Shown here: positions 10,670 through 25,600 of the stretch, piece by piece
How positions within the stretch are numbered: the first letter of the stretch is position 1
Layout: the number at the start of each line of letters is the position of its first letter
Origin: Pycnococcus provasolii
Taxonomy: Eukaryota > Chlorophyta > Pseudoscourfieldiophyceae > Pseudoscourfieldiales
DNA length: 64,000 nucleotides
Direction of reading: 5' to 3'
Assembly (NCBI GenBank): GCA_049487715.1
Contig: CP150572.1
Span: 496,001-560,000 of the forward strand
Translations under genes and position numbers: made by a program
The notes under the pieces: generated by a model
Database searches by the model: none
Seen by the model: only the letters and a program-made list of their open reading frames with translations
What the model was told of the DNA's origin: nothing

Positions 10670-13600
10670 CTAAGCTGACGAACTGCCGCCACTTGCCGCC
10701 AGCTCAATCCACTGCTGCACGAGACTTGCCACAACCTCAGGGAGCGTGCTGATGTTGCGAACCACTGCATAGTACGGGAACGGGAAGGTGTCCATGTATC
10801 GGTTCATCACAACTGCACCATTCTGGAAGCGCACGCTCTGCAGATCTACGATCGACGTGGCGCTGTCGACTGCCGAGTTGCTACCATCACCACCACCACC
10901 GCCGCCGCTGCCGCCGCCGCCGCTGGCATTGGCAGCACCTTCGACCACGCCGTCAAGCGCGACGAATGCAACCAGCACACCCCGGGTGGATGCAAGCTCG
11001 TTCACCGCGCGCTGAAGCCCTTGCTTTTCGTGAAAGCGGCCGTCGCCGATGATCAGAACGAGCTGCTGCACGGGAACACCACCAGATGAACGCGCCATGG
11101 ACGGCGTCGTCGTGTTCGGCGGCGATGTGGTTGCATGAACGTCGTCGAGAGGCTCGCCGCGCGCGTGCGCGAGCGTTGCACGCAGGTGCCGCAAAAGAGA
11201 CACGACCGGCGTGTCTGCCACGGTTGTCTCGCGGTCAAACGCCAGTGATGCAAAGACGTGTGCACCCGAGGTGTCCGTGAACGGGGCGCCGAGCTCGTGC
11301 AACGTCGTCACTCCGGAGGCGGCCGATACGTTGGTGTCGTCGCCGTCGCCGTCGTCACCACGTTTGACGACGGCAACATCGTCATCGCCGCCGCCAAAGG
11401 CGCACACGCCAACATCTCCAACCTCAAGACGAGTCAGAGATTTTGCGATCAGCGCCGTTGCCTCCATCGCCAGCGGCGCTGCACCCGTCTCTCGCATGGA
11501 ACGGCTGTCGTCCACGCAGATGATTACCTGGTACGCACGCTTGTCCACCTTGGTTCGTCGCAGCCAGATCTTATCCTTGCGGTAGTTGGATGCAACGTAC
11601 GAAACCACGCGGCGCATGTTCAGGCGCTTTCCCGTCTTGTAGTCGCCAGCCAGGCGACTTGCAAGTGTTGGCTCTAGCAGGTGCCGGAGCCTCTCGCTCA
11701 GCTCGCATGCCGATGCATTCGTCAGGCTCTCGCATGTTGCCCACAGGCGCTCGCCACGCGCCTCGGCGTCCTCGGCGTCTTCTGCATCCTCCACAGCATC
11801 GTCACCACGGCGCGCACGAACGAGTTGGCGCAAGCGTTCACGAAGTTCCACCTGCTCGAGAGGGTCCAACGGCTCAATCTCCGTCGCCTCGCCGTTGTCG
11901 TCGCCGTTGTCGCCATCACCATCGTCACGCAATTCCTCCTCGGACATGTGCACTAGCGGTGCACTCAGGTCCTCCTCGCCAAGGCCAAGATGCGCCTCGG
12001 CGATGGGCTGCACCTTCTCCTCATCCGGCTCACGGCGATCCGTTTTCATGGCCAGATCCTCGAACTCCACGAGGCGCCGCCTTGCCGCCGCCTCAGCAAG
12101 CTTGGCCACGTCGTCATCTGCCACGGTTGCCGCTAATTTGTCCGCATCGTCGTTCGCATCTTCCATCTCGGCTTCCGTTGCCACCTGAGGTTGTGATGGC
12201 GGCACCGGTCCATTTTCTGGCCAAAATGGCGCGGGTGCAGGAGCATCGTCGTCGCACTTCTCCTGATCTGCATCAGTCGCCTGCTGCAGCTGCTGTAGAG
12301 CCTGCTCTGCCGTGGCAGCACCTAGTGCCTGCATGCCGCCACCGCCATCGTTTGCGTCATCTTCCCCATTGACAAACTCAAAGTCCATCGCATCGGGCGC
12401 CTTCTCTTCGTTGCCGCCGTCGCTTCCCGCCCTAGCGCTTTCGCCAATGACGTTCAAGCGTCGCTGGAGATCCTCCATCGCTTTCCCGAGACTACGGTAT
12501 GGGTTCACCGCCGTGGGAATTGGCGGCGCCGCCTGGTCGAAATTACCATTCTGCTGCGCCGAAGCATTCATCTGTAGAGGTACCATCTGACCGCCGGATG
12601 CACCGTCCATCGCAGAGCCCCCATCCATCATCGCTCCGCCGCTGTCACCACCGCCTCCACCGCCACTTCCCATTTCAGGATCGAGCGACATAGGACGTGT
12701 ATCGCCAGGCGTCGATGTTATCTCTGTAGGCGCGTTGCGATCGCCCATCTGCTGAGCACGCTCCCCTGTCTCAGGGGCGCGAGGTTCGGAAGAGCCTCCT
12801 CCGCCACCGAGCCCCATGCCGCCACCCGCTTCACCTCCGCCCCCTAACGTGCCCTCATCATTCAGTGCATTTGCATCCGCCTCGTTGTCGTGATCGTGAT
12901 TATCTGCACCGTCACTATCCTTCTCACCGGCTGGCGCCATGAGCTGATCTTTCTCGCCTTCGCCCTCGCCTTCGTCAGCCTCGTCGTCCTCCGGCTTCGC
13001 GAACATGGCATCTTCGCCATCGTGCGGCTCATTTTCCTCATCTTCAGGCTTGGAATCAAGATCGGCGCCAGCGTCGCCCTCTTCTTCATCGTTGTCGATG
13101 GGGCCAGCACCCATGTCCCAATCCTCTTCACCGCCCTCCTTGTCAGGCTTATCGCGCTGCTCTTCTTCCGCCGCACCCGTGCCATCGCCCTTAGGCGGTG
13201 AATCGTCACCATCCTCTTCTTCTCCACCTTCGCGCGGCTGCTGCTCCGTGGCTCCGTCACCATCCTCTTCTTCAGCACGAGCGTTCTCATCTTCGTCGTC
13301 ACCGCCCTGCTGATCCAATTCACCAAAATCTGTGCCATCAACGCCACCCGCGTCACCCGGAGTCTTATCTCGCTTCGAGGGGTCGTTCACCACGCCCGCG
13401 TCATCTTCGTCGCGTCCACCACCGCCAGGCGGCTCATCCGCAGCGTCGTTTGTCTCGCCATCTTTCGCCGCATCACCGTCGTCACCGCCGTCATCATTCT
13501 CTTGCCCGCCGCCGTCTTCATCCATACCGTCTTCCTGCTCCTCCTCATCATCAGCCGCGCCGCCATCCTCCGGCGCTTGTTTCGAACTTTTGCCTTTGTC

Positions 13601-16600
13601 CTCCTGGCGACGACGCTTGTCTTTCTTCTCTTTTTCACCAAATTCCTCCGCGGCAACCATATCCGTCTCCTGCCCCCTAGCATCTACGGACCGACCAGAA
13701 TCGTCGAACGCCTCCTTGGCTTTTGCGGCATCTGAAACTCCACCGTCACCATCATCCCACAGCCGCTCGTCCACCGCCTCTCCGCCATCCTCTCCAAGGT
13801 CACCCATCTGGCGCTCGATTGCATCCTCTGGATTCTCTTCATCCAATGGGTCATCTTCAGCCATCTCCTTGTCATCTCCGAGGTCGACATCCTCAAGATC
13901 CGCAGCAAAGTCGTCGGCAACCTCAATGCCCTTCTCATCCTTCTTCTGCTCGCCGCCGGTGGGCTCTTCCATAGGCTCGTCATCCTTCAGCCCCTCAATC
14001 TGATGCTCTTCCGTGATCTCCTTGGACACATCCACATCTCCCTCACCTTCACCGAGACCAGTTCCCGTGAGCTCCTTGCCACCAGCCTCATCAGCCTCTT
14101 CTCCGTCGTCGCCGGCGTCCTCCTGCTTGGATTCACAGCGGAGACCCTGCTCGATGGTATCCGTTGAAAGTAATACAAAGCACATCGCCGCATCCGTCAG
14201 TCCAGCCTGCACATGGAGGAAGTCGCGCATTGCGACGTGAAAAGCCGCGGAGGAATACTCGAGGAGACCGCGGATGGATGCGATGTGCGAGCGAACGTTG
14301 TCGACAGAATCGTTCACATGCGCTGGCGAGGAGAGAGCTCTGAGCAGTAAACGCAATGACTTGGCGAAGGTGCGCGCTTGCACCATCGCAAGGCGCGTCT
14401 CGTGGTATGCTCGACACTCGGGAATGCGAAACGCCGCGGCGTCTTCGTCGTCGTCAACCGTGGCGGGTGGCGGCGTACCAACAGATGCCTTGTGCAGGCG
14501 CTGCGTCCATAGCTGCGCATCCTTCACGCACCGTTCTGCCAGCTGGCCAAGCGACGCGTTCTCGCCTAGATCCGCTCTACACGTCGTCACTGGCTTGAGC
14601 ACCGTCGCACTCGCGGCATGGGAGGCGCGAATGGCAAGTGCGATCACGGCGTCCGCGCCGGGTATATCACGCCACTTGAGCGATGCAAGCGCAAATTCTC
14701 GCATCGGAGCCTCGAACGCAGACACAGCGTTGGCGAGCCTCGGCGTTACGACAGGTGTTGCAACATGCGATACATGCGACGTTGATATGGCGGCACGGAG
14801 TTCTTCCGCGGGCACCGACAACACAGCCAATGCAGCTTGAATCGAAGATTCACATTCTTGCAGGGAAACGCCGCTTTCGGTAGTGCAGTCTCGATCGGAG
14901 ACTGCAGCAGCCCTGATTAGATCCACAAGCTCTTGCACAGATTTAAGGAGACGATTGTGCATGCGCACAAGATTCACGGCATCCCAGCCAGTGCCCTTGG
15001 CATCGACCGGATCAGCAATGACGATGTCAAGATCGTCAAAAGACGGCAGCTTGTGCTGCACATCTGGCCCGTCGACAACTTTGACGTGCTCACTCGCTCG
15101 CCCCATGCTTTCGACGAACGAGCGCAGGACGTTCGCATGTTGATTCAATTCGAGACCGAGCTCAGCCGCCTCGCACACGAATCGCCTTGTGTCACGAGAG
15201 AGGAAGGCAAGGTGCTCAGCCATCAGGTGAAGCACGCGAATCTCAGGCTCCGACAAATCTTTGTGAGGCTGCGGGGGTGTGGTCATCGTGGCGTACACAC
15301 CAGATGCCTCCCCAATGGCCATGACACGAAGAATTCTCAAGTGGTCGATCAGTGCAAAGTGCGCACGATCCGAAGCGCGGTATGAATTCTCAGCATCTAG
15401 CACGGCACGCATATCTTCAGTTCCTACCAGTGCCCCGAGAGCACCACCCTTTGTGCCAATACGTGGCGCATCCGCGCCAGCAAGCCACACATCGACCGAA
15501 CGGTCCTGCGGCGGGACGGCATTCCTCGAAACGCCAACCCCCATGTTCTTAAGCGATGTCAAAAGTGCCTTCAGCACCTGGCGCTTGAGGGCAGCATTGT
15601 GTACCTTTTCGCGGCTGGCCAGCGTTCTCGCCGTGTCGCGGATCTGCTGAGATGTGTCGCCGAGCGCTTTCAGATCTACCAGCAATCTCGTGTAAGCGTG
15701 CGGGCGGCCATCGGAAATGAGAATCGACGTCACGAGCTGGCGCGAGCGTGAAACAATGCGACCCCCATCGTCCGGCGAATTCGCATCCGCCATGGAAATG
15801 CACTGCGCATTCGAAGCAACGAAGTTGTTCACCACAGTACCGTCATCGTCCATCGTAGACTCGTCTCCCTCAACATTCACAGCGTTCGCAACAGCTTCCC
15901 AAACTTGCCCAGCTTGCCGCTCGACGCGCGTCACACCCGGTGCCGTTGATGCAGCCTCGCACAGCGATTCACGATACTTCATCAGCAGCTTGTGCAACTG
16001 GCGAGTGACACGTTCTGTATGCTGCCGCATGGCATGATAGCCGCGGTCTTCCCATCGCGTAATGGCGGCAAAATCGCGAAGTTCCTTCTCCGTATCGCGC
16101 CAGAGCGACTTGCGCTTCTCGCGTACACTTGCCACGGATGCCATGCTGCACCTGATTAAGCCATATACCATGCGCTCAAGCTGCCTCGCACGCCCTTGTG
16201 TCGCGTCAGCGCCTTTTCTGGTGCTCAAGCATGCACGACGCGTTCGAGCGTGCGCGAAGATGACCCAAAGAAGTCGCAGTCGCTCGGATGCGTCACCAAT
16301 TGTCGAGCATGCGAGAAATTCCTCAAGGGCTTGCCTTACCTCCGCGATCGATACCGCGTGCTCGCCTTCGGATGACGCACCCTCCGATTGTGTGCGCAGA
16401 AGAGGAAGCATAAGAGCTAGCAGGTGGTACACGCTGCGATGCAGTCCGGAGGTGGCGCATTCAGACTCCACTTTACGAAGCTGAAGGGGCCATCCATTGA
16501 GCTCCATCGAACGCCACCGCCGCGCGACAGCACTCAGCGCAGTCAGCTCATCTTTCAAGCTCACGTGGCGTGCAGCCGCCGTCTCCCACGTCTGACTGAA

Positions 16601-19600
16601 GCCGAGTGCAAGCTCGACACCTGCCATGGTCTCCTTGATCGGTGCATTGATTGGAAGAGATGCGAGTCGATCGCAGATCTTAAGAAGTTGCTGAAGTACC
16701 AAGTGCTCTGGAAACTCATCAAGCAGCTGAGAAACGCGCGCTCGCATTCGCTTCAGAGGTGGTTGAAGGTAATCGAACTCCAGCGCATTGAGAGGCGTAC
16801 ACTGCACATCCACGGATGAAGCCGACGCATGCTCGGCGGCGGCCGGCTGTACGACTCTATACTGCTCGTGCAGTAGACATGAACGATAGACGTGCCCACC
16901 CATCGTCGCGCGTTCCAGACGACGGGCTCGAACAATGGCGTAAGGCGCCGCGGCTCCCAGCAGCACCGCACCAACGTCATACGATGCCGTGAAAGCCTCC
17001 CGAAGCGGAAGCGCTGTACGCTCACCCGCAGCGCCGACAAGCTCAGCCAGTTCATTGCTTGCTTCAAGCCCCAGCTCTCCCATGAGAAAACTGCACGCAT
17101 CATTGTGCAGCGCGCACGATTCCATGCATCTCAGCACGTCTCCAGCAATATCCGTCTCAAGCGCATGCGACAATGCAGCATCCGTCTCTCGTGGTACGTC
17201 CGCTGTATCCTGCAGTCCGCTGTGATCGTCCTCGGACAGAAACTCCCCAAAAGTCTTACGCGCGTAGTCTGGAAAGCTGCGCTGGAATAGCAACTCGTTC
17301 ACCTTGTCATCTACCGAGGCTACCTTGCCCTCCGCGTCGGCAGCTGATGCTGGCTCTAAGGCTGACAATTTAGCCGCAAGATCCACGGACGCATCGAGCG
17401 CGGTAGATGCAAATCGCGAAGCTCGTGATGGCCGTTGCTGGAAGAGTGATGAGGCGAGTCGAGCCTCCTCCTCCTTTCGTTCTTGCAGCTGCTCCCAAGC
17501 TCGAACAAACCCCATGACCACCTCTTCGAAAACACTCCAATCCTCAGAAATGGCGAATTGGCGGTGCGTTTGCACATCGCACGCAGCTGCGACGAGCACT
17601 GTGCGTTGGACTGATAATGACATATTCTCGCGCTCGCGCTGCACGATCCTGGAATGCACATTGGGATTTGTCTTTTCAGAAATGCCCTGTGCGCTGCACA
17701 GCTGCGTTCCGTGCTCTTTGCACAGCGCATCGAGTCGCTCGCGAATTCCCGCAGGCTGCCACGTGATGGGCACGCTGGGATATGACATCAGCGAGATGAG
17801 GAGGGAGTCCGCCTCGGGAAGGACGCCACGGCCATGGCGGGTTCTCATATCGAGAGCTAGGGTACGTGCACCCGAAGCAGCCTCGCGCACACCAAGCAGA
17901 AGAGGTTGGGCAACATCGCGAAGTCCATCGCCATATCTCCTTTCGGTGGAGTCCGCAAATGCCTCAAGCGTGGTGCACCACGATAGCAGCGCCTCAGCCT
18001 GCGCATCCGCACTCGACGCACGGCTTGAGTCCATAAGATTAAGCGCAAACTCAGGCTTTAACGAACTTTCCATCAATCGGCGCGCTTCGGTGGAAAATGC
18101 ACGATAAGACGATTCTTCACGTCGCGCACTTGCTCCAGATTCCAGGGCATCAGCCCTGTGCCGCCACCACTTGATTGTTCGCTTCCATTGCCGCGCTCGC
18201 GCAAGCGCGTTGTCAGCACCGGGTGCGCCAGGCTGCGTGCATGCGTCCGCCCCAGCATCGTCTAGCGGAATTTCAACCGTATCCGCGAAGTCTGCTTGGA
18301 CGCGAAGGGAACCGGCCGCTCTTCGTAGATCATTTACAGGATCGCCGTGAGTGGGCGGTGTAGACAGTGCGGCAAGCGCGACACCGAGACAGATGGATAA
18401 AGCGCCGATCGGGGCTAGGCATTTCCAGTCACTCGTGCAATCTGTGATGATCATCTGCAGAATAGACGGCAACTCTCTTGCGGCGCGGTGCATCATCGGG
18501 GCGGCGAATTTCACGAATGTAAGATGATCGCATAAACCTGCTACGGCAACCTCACACACGGAGACAAGCTGCGATGATGCAAGCTCCGCCTGACTGCCGG
18601 TCGCGCCGGTTGAGGCGAGTTGACTCAACTTCATAGCGCACGAAAACGCCTGCTCACGGGGGCTGCCTGCCGCGAAGGTTGGCGCGTGAATTGCCAGCGT
18701 GTGCGACATGACGTACAACAGCTTTCGTGCGATGGAACGGGCAGCACGAGATTCCGAGAAAGTGGTACTCGTCTTGCCGATGCCCCCCGCGAGCATGGCG
18801 CGACGCAAGCACGCAAGCGAAGCAATGGCATGCTCAAGCTCGGCAATGACAATGGATCCGTTTGCAACCGAGAGGTGCACGTAGGCTGTGAGCATAGCCT
18901 CGCTCGGGGCAACCAGAAGTGAGGCGATTCCATTAAGCCTGTCAAAGCCCTCCGCAGACGACGGAAGCAAGGTAAACAGCATGCCCTCCTGCGCCGCACG
19001 CGCACCACTATTAGCGGCTTCATCGTCGCCAGAGCTTTGGCTGCTGATGCCACTTGATATGGCAATAAGCCGACGTGCACGCCCTCCGCTGCCGAATCGC
19101 ATGCTCTGCGAAGCTCGCCACAAGAATGCATCGCACAAGCGCGATGAAAGCGCTACCTGCGTGCGATACCGCAGCTCGTGTGATATATGGGGCAGCATAG
19201 TCGCGAGCTTGTGCCTTCCGGCTTCGTTGTGCGAGTCATTGCCAGTAACTGCGTAGTGCACGAGATGCATAAGCTGGTACATGGGAGCGACGTCAAGCAA
19301 AGACGACGCAGTATTGTCAATGACAAAGCGACTCAATTCATCCGCACTCGAGCTAATGCGAGCCACGTCAGTGGCTTGCATACTGAACGTCGCCAGAGAG
19401 GCGGTCGCAGCAAGTCTCGCAACATCAGCTTCCAATTCAAGCTGCGGTGCAAGTGCGCGCCGCTCCAAAAAGGCGAGCAGCACCAACGCACACGCATGGC
19501 TCTCGGGGCGTGCAAGCGTCGATGCGGGAAGCATCATAGACTTGGAGGAATTGCGCGGAACATCCTGCGAGCAAAGAAGTTGGCGCAGCGAGGCAACGAC

Positions 19601-22600
19601 TGTCGTGAGCGAGTCTTGACTTGGCACTGCCGCAGAGTCCACGGGTGTCATCTCTGCTGGATCGGTTTTCTCACCGCACGCCCAAAATGCGTCCGAGTTG
19701 CTATCTGTGACTTCGGTGCTGACGTACGCGCGAGAGTGATCGAACAGGCAGATGGCATCAACGACTGATCTACGCACTTCGGCGTCGAGATGATGCCACG
19801 CAATGTCGATGTCGGACGCAGGTGGGGGGTCTCCACGCATTTCAACGTCACTCATGAGGTACTCCACACGATCTCTCCACGAGTTCCGCGCGGATACCAC
19901 CGAAGACGAGCAAACGCAAGCATGACTAAGAGAGATCCGACGCACCTCAGCCTCAAGCTCATTTACCGCAAGATCTGAAGAAAGGTGCGGGCGACCTCCG
20001 TGGCGCCACAGCAGCGGTGCGTCGGCCGTCGTGGCGACGCCGAGAGATTGAGCAAGAGCCAGGCAACGTGGTGCTCGCAAGGTGCCCTCAGGACCGCCAC
20101 TGCTGAGAAGCTGAGATAGCCTAGGCTGAATACGTGCCCAGTGATACGCAGGTAGGCCCGCATGCCAGGCAACGCTACTCGTCGCTGCGGAGAGTGGTGA
20201 CGCTGTGAGACTAGATACAAGTGCGGATAATTCGGCGATCACAATGCGTGCGTGTCGTACCATTTCTTGTGACCCATGCCCCTGGGAAATGGTAGGGACG
20301 AGCCTGGGGACTAGGCTGAGAACTTCCGCGCATGCCTCGGGAAGGATCGCAAGCCATTCGAGGCCATCTCCGTCTCGCACACCAACAGTCGAACAAAATG
20401 CAGCAAAGCTCGCCTCGTCAAGTGGATTGGCATGGCGGTACAATGCTGCATGCAAGAGAGTGGCATCGCCGTGATCACCATTCTCAGATCCTTTCAGAGA
20501 TCGGCGCCATGCCGGTATGTATGAGGACGCCAGTTGTGCGTGCATGCCCAGCGTTTCGCGGAGAGCATGTACATCCCAGACGGTGCGAATGAGGAGACAC
20601 ATCGTGAGAGCGTCTGGCGAGCTCTCACCGACTCGCTGCAGGGCCATAGGCCAAATTAAGGAGGGCGCGAGCGACTCAAGCGTACCCTTGTCTTTCAGAA
20701 TCGAGGCAGCATAAGTATCTTGGAGAAACGAAGTAACCAAAGGCGTCATCCACGCGAGCACGGAGCTGAATCGACTTGTGCCCCTCTCATGATCCACTAG
20801 AGACTCGACTGTAGCGCTCGCGAATTTGGTCAGAATGCTAGCACGCGACTGCACGTCTGCCGAAGACGCGCGTTGCATGTAGGTGCGAAGATGTGCACAG
20901 AGCATCTGCAGCAGCTCCGCTGTGGATGCTTGAGGCACTGAGACTCGTCTCATCAGCATGCATTCGGCAGCCAGGGGTGGGCAGATTGCCTTCATGTTCT
21001 CCACAAAGTCGCGGTCTAGCGTCGTGTCTGCCAGATTATCGGCGTCTAGCAGCTGATGCAGCACCCGAGCGGATGCCCGAATCACGGTATCAAAATCGCG
21101 AAGCGCCGCCTCGATAGGCGGAACCGTCTCCGAACGGCGCAGAATCATCCGCAAACCTCGTCGAATGGGCCATGTTCCCAAAGGAATAGCGTCCAATGCT
21201 ATGTGAGCAAGCACTTTCGATGCCGTCGATGCACTGCAGCCAGCGATGGATGCATACACGCCCGTGGACCTCACGCCATGTTGAAGCAGCACTGCCGCAG
21301 CATCAGCGACGTGCGCAGCATCGATTATGCTGCGCTTGTCGTTAGCACTTTCCGCGACAAGCGATGCCAACGCACCGATGAGTCTCGGGTCCATAGGGAC
21401 AGACGTTGAACACGCAATCATACGCGCTATATCCTCGATTCGCCGAGGGCTTGCAATCGCCACCTCCACACCTCGGTTGCGCATGGCCCTTGATAATTCA
21501 CCGCCGCCCATCGCGCTGCCGCTGCTAGCTCGAGGGTTCAATGCGAGGAAAAGCTGAAAGCCGTTGCGCATTCGAAGCACTCGCTGAGCATCTCCGGACT
21601 CGTTGAGAAGTATCGCACCCTCCGCCCCCTGGTCGAGAAGGGAGTTCAGCCTGTCGAGTACGGCAGGATTGCACAAATTTGCGTTGTCCAAGAGCAGCCA
21701 TTCGCCGCGTTCCATGGCACGTACCACTGGGCCATCGACCCACGTGAACGGCCTCGTGGTGCCCTCATCACTCTGTTCCGATGCAGGCGGCGTCGCTTTT
21801 CTCTGCACCGCTTCTCCAATACGACGCAGCTGCTCAGCGAGTTCAGCAGGCAAATGCTCTTGATACGCTTCTAGCACGGAATCTACCTCGATACACGCAC
21901 GTGCAAGAGATTGAGCGCGTGCCTGAGCGGAAAGTGTCGAAGATCCTGTGGATGCCACGGAACATGCTGCATCGGACAAGCGCTTCAGCGCAAGATGTAC
22001 ATCGTCACTCGAAGCTGATTCGATTCGCTCCATGGATCTAGCGACACTCTCCGCTGCAGATGTGAGTGTCCTTTGCATGAAATCCGATAGCTCATCCAGG
22101 TCTCTCTGCGGATCTTGTTGCTCAAATGAGCCGAGAAGGTCGTTCACATCCGTTCCAGGGCCTATAGACACTTCAGTCAGCGACCGCCCCGTCAGTCGTG
22201 CCAGCATTCGCACCAGCGTCGTCTTACCGCTGCTTGGAGGTCCGGTGACAAGGCACATCCACCCATGCTTAACGCATGCAAGCATCGACGGCAGTGCCAA
22301 GAGCTGCGTCGAAATCAAGGCGGCATCGTCTTCGAGGTTGTCAGAGTTGTCACTGCTCGGGTGACGTTCCACAGCAACACCGCCACAAGCGATTCGCCGT
22401 TGCTGTACATCAAGTTCAGGGGATGCAATTTCGAGAACAGTGCTATCTGCATCAACGTGAAATGCGGTCGCGAAGAGCACGCGCGCCTGTGCCTTGTCAG
22501 CCTCATTGCGAAAGCGTGCGACATAGACGAGCTCCGCGGTTCGACGGAGGTGATCTATCCATTCTTCAGGGGAAGTCATCGAAGAAGGCGATCGAAGAGA

Positions 22601-25600
22601 ATTCGACACCTCACACCACCGCATAGCGTCGCGAAGGTTGAACTCCCACGGAGCACCCTCCCTGCCCATGGTTCGCGCGACGGCACTCGCGTGGTGAAGT
22701 GATGTTGTGTAATGGACAATGCCTTCAATGTATTTCATGGGCACTTCGGGGTGGATATGAGACAGAATATCTTGCATGTCCACGATATTGAGAGGTTCGG
22801 CGTAGACGCGAGTAAAACGATTCAGAAAACTCTGTGGCAAGCCTTTGCGTCCCCCACCCTCGTGAAGCGGATTCTGTGTATACGTGTTTGTGTGTGTACG
22901 ATGTGTGTGCGTGCGTGTGAGGGAGTTAGCAACGATGATACTGATATATTCACGCCAAAAAAACCTATTCCATGATGCTCGGCTCGGTCGGATATCATAG
23001 CGTTCTTTGCTCCTCAATATTAGTTTCAGAATTTGATGGTACTCTTGAACTTTTGCTTCCTCACTGCCGGCGTGAAGGACATTCTCGGCGATATGCGCGC
23101 GTGCAAAAGCAAAAACAAAGGCAAGTGATGCGTACCTGTGCGCCGAATAGGCGAAATCCCTCGCTGACATGAAATTCCTTGTCCAATTCAGGAATGTAGA
23201 GCATTTTGCGATGATCAAGAAGAGAGTTAAGTCCCTCGAGAACAGGTTGCGTTGCAAGGTTGAGCTCGTCAAGCAGACACCAATGTCCCTCTTTCACAGC
23301 TTGCAGCAAAGGCCCGTCGATCCACTCAAAGGGAGAGGATTTCGTGTTGTGCAATTCTGAAGTATCTTTCATTGGTGTGTCCACATCGCCTGCATCCGAC
23401 ACAACGTCGCCGGAGGTACCCGATGGAAGATCTGAACCAAGCAAGTCTGCGATATCCGTCTGCTCAGATAGATTAATGCGAATGAGTCTGCGTCCACACA
23501 GCTTTGCCAGTGCGGCAACCAATGCTGTCTTACCAACGCCTGGCGACCCTTCAAGAAGGACAGGCCGATCAAGCTGCATTGCTCGTAGTACCCGCATGCC
23601 ATTTTTCGCGGTCGAGGCTGCCGCAAGATGAAACGATGATCTCGAGGCTGAGACCTGAGCTTCGTTGGCGAGAGTTTGAATGCTGAATTGACCAACACGC
23701 AGAGCATTCGAAGAGACTGCGACAGTCGGAGTATAGCCACCAGACATGGTTTCACCAGACAAGCCTAAATCAGCGACCGATTCGAGTATCGCCTCTTTTG
23801 GCAGCAATGATGCCTCCGCAAGGATCGTCAACACATGATCGGCCCGGACGGATGTCGATGACATTGAAGAAGTCCTCAACACATCCGCAAGGGCGGCAAG
23901 CACGCGCACGTATACATCTCGTTGCGCTCGGGAAAGTCGCGACATTGCGGATTTCGTGTTGGAAGAGGCATTTGCTAATGAGCTGCCGCCTCCGCCTCCG
24001 CCTCCACCTCCAAGGCCAATGCCATCAAGCTGCACCAAGAAAAGTCCGTGCGCAAATGCTTCGTACAATCCCATGCTTACACTCATTTGCTCGATGAAAG
24101 ATGACCAAGCTAGTAGATCGCGAAGTGATAGCGCATGCTGCGCTGCGGCTCCCGTAGCAGAACTTGTGCGCGCACGCGTGCTGCCGTTGCCATTTCGAGC
24201 ACTTGATGCTGACCAGCAACGCACCATATCACACGATAATTGCTCTCGGATTTCCTCCGGAATGCCCTGACCAAACCTGCTGCGGCACAGGGCTGCAAGT
24301 TCTTCGGCATCGACGAAGGCTGGTACATAGATCTCCGTGAAGCGGCTTCGCAGCGCTGGCGATAGCTCGCGCTTGCCAAAATCTCCGCCTGGATTCATAG
24401 TTGCAAAAAGTGCAAATCCTTCAGAAGCGACGATTTCCATCCCTTTACTGTCCATGCCATCGCTAGCATCGTCATAGAAACATTCTGTCACTGTCAGCGA
24501 GCGTTCAGGCTCAAGCACAGAATTCAGTCGCTCGAGGATCGCATCACCCGCAAGGCTAATCTCGTCAATTAACAGTGGAAGACCAGATTTCAGTGCCGCG
24601 AGTAGAGGACCATCCACCCACTCAAAAGGTGCCTCGGCCCCGGATAGAGAGCGCATTGCTGAGTGAAGGCGATCAAGTACACATCGCTCAACGTCAGATT
24701 CCACAGGCTTACTCTCAGACTCCTCCACGCGAACACGTTTGGGCGAGCGCGACGGGGGCTCGTCCGCAAGAGCTCTCAAGCACGCTCGGCATGCCGCACG
24801 CATTGAGGCAACATCCTCTGACTCACGTGCTTCCCGCAGTGCTTCCCACATAGCTGCGGAATCGTCTGTCGATGGCATGCCGCATCGTGCCATCGCCTCA
24901 TCGATACAAAATATTGCATCGAGCAGCTTGGCTCGCGTACGTGCCGGGCGCTGCGGGCGATATCCCCCGAGGAAGTCGGAGGTCTCCGTGTGCTGATGAC
25001 AATTGATTGAAAGCAGCGGCGTGTCCTGATGTGCTGTCATGTCGTTCATTTGCCAATGAAGGAGTGCCAGAATCTGTATAACGGTTGTCTTTCCGCATCC
25101 ACTTTCGCCAACAAGAAGCACGGGCTCGCGATTGATAATACAACGATGCACAAGGGCAAGCAATCTCTGCATGGATGGAGTAAATGCAACGCCGCGTAGG
25201 TTCGGCGGAACGCGCGCCGCTGCGTCACCGGCAAGATATGCGCCGTACGCTTCGCGAGAGAGACTGCTGGCACTGTGGTAGAAGGTTGGCATGTCCAGCT
25301 CGACGCGAAGCACCTTTTGGATGCAGCGCACGACATCGCTGCGATCGACGTCTGTTCTCAGGCGCTCACCAAGTACCATGAAGCCGTCCTGAGCAAGCTG
25401 CACGTACGTTTCCACGGGACCACGGCTTCCCCATCGGATGAGATCGCGCGGGGTCACAATCTGCTGTCGGCCGGCAAAGAAGGAGCTCGTCGTGAGCCGC
25501 GACCTCCGCACTTCCGACATGACGTCGACAAGCTTGCGCGCATGGCTCGGCGCGATGCGGCAACGAGCTTCGATGATTGTAGCGAGCTCATCGTCAGGAA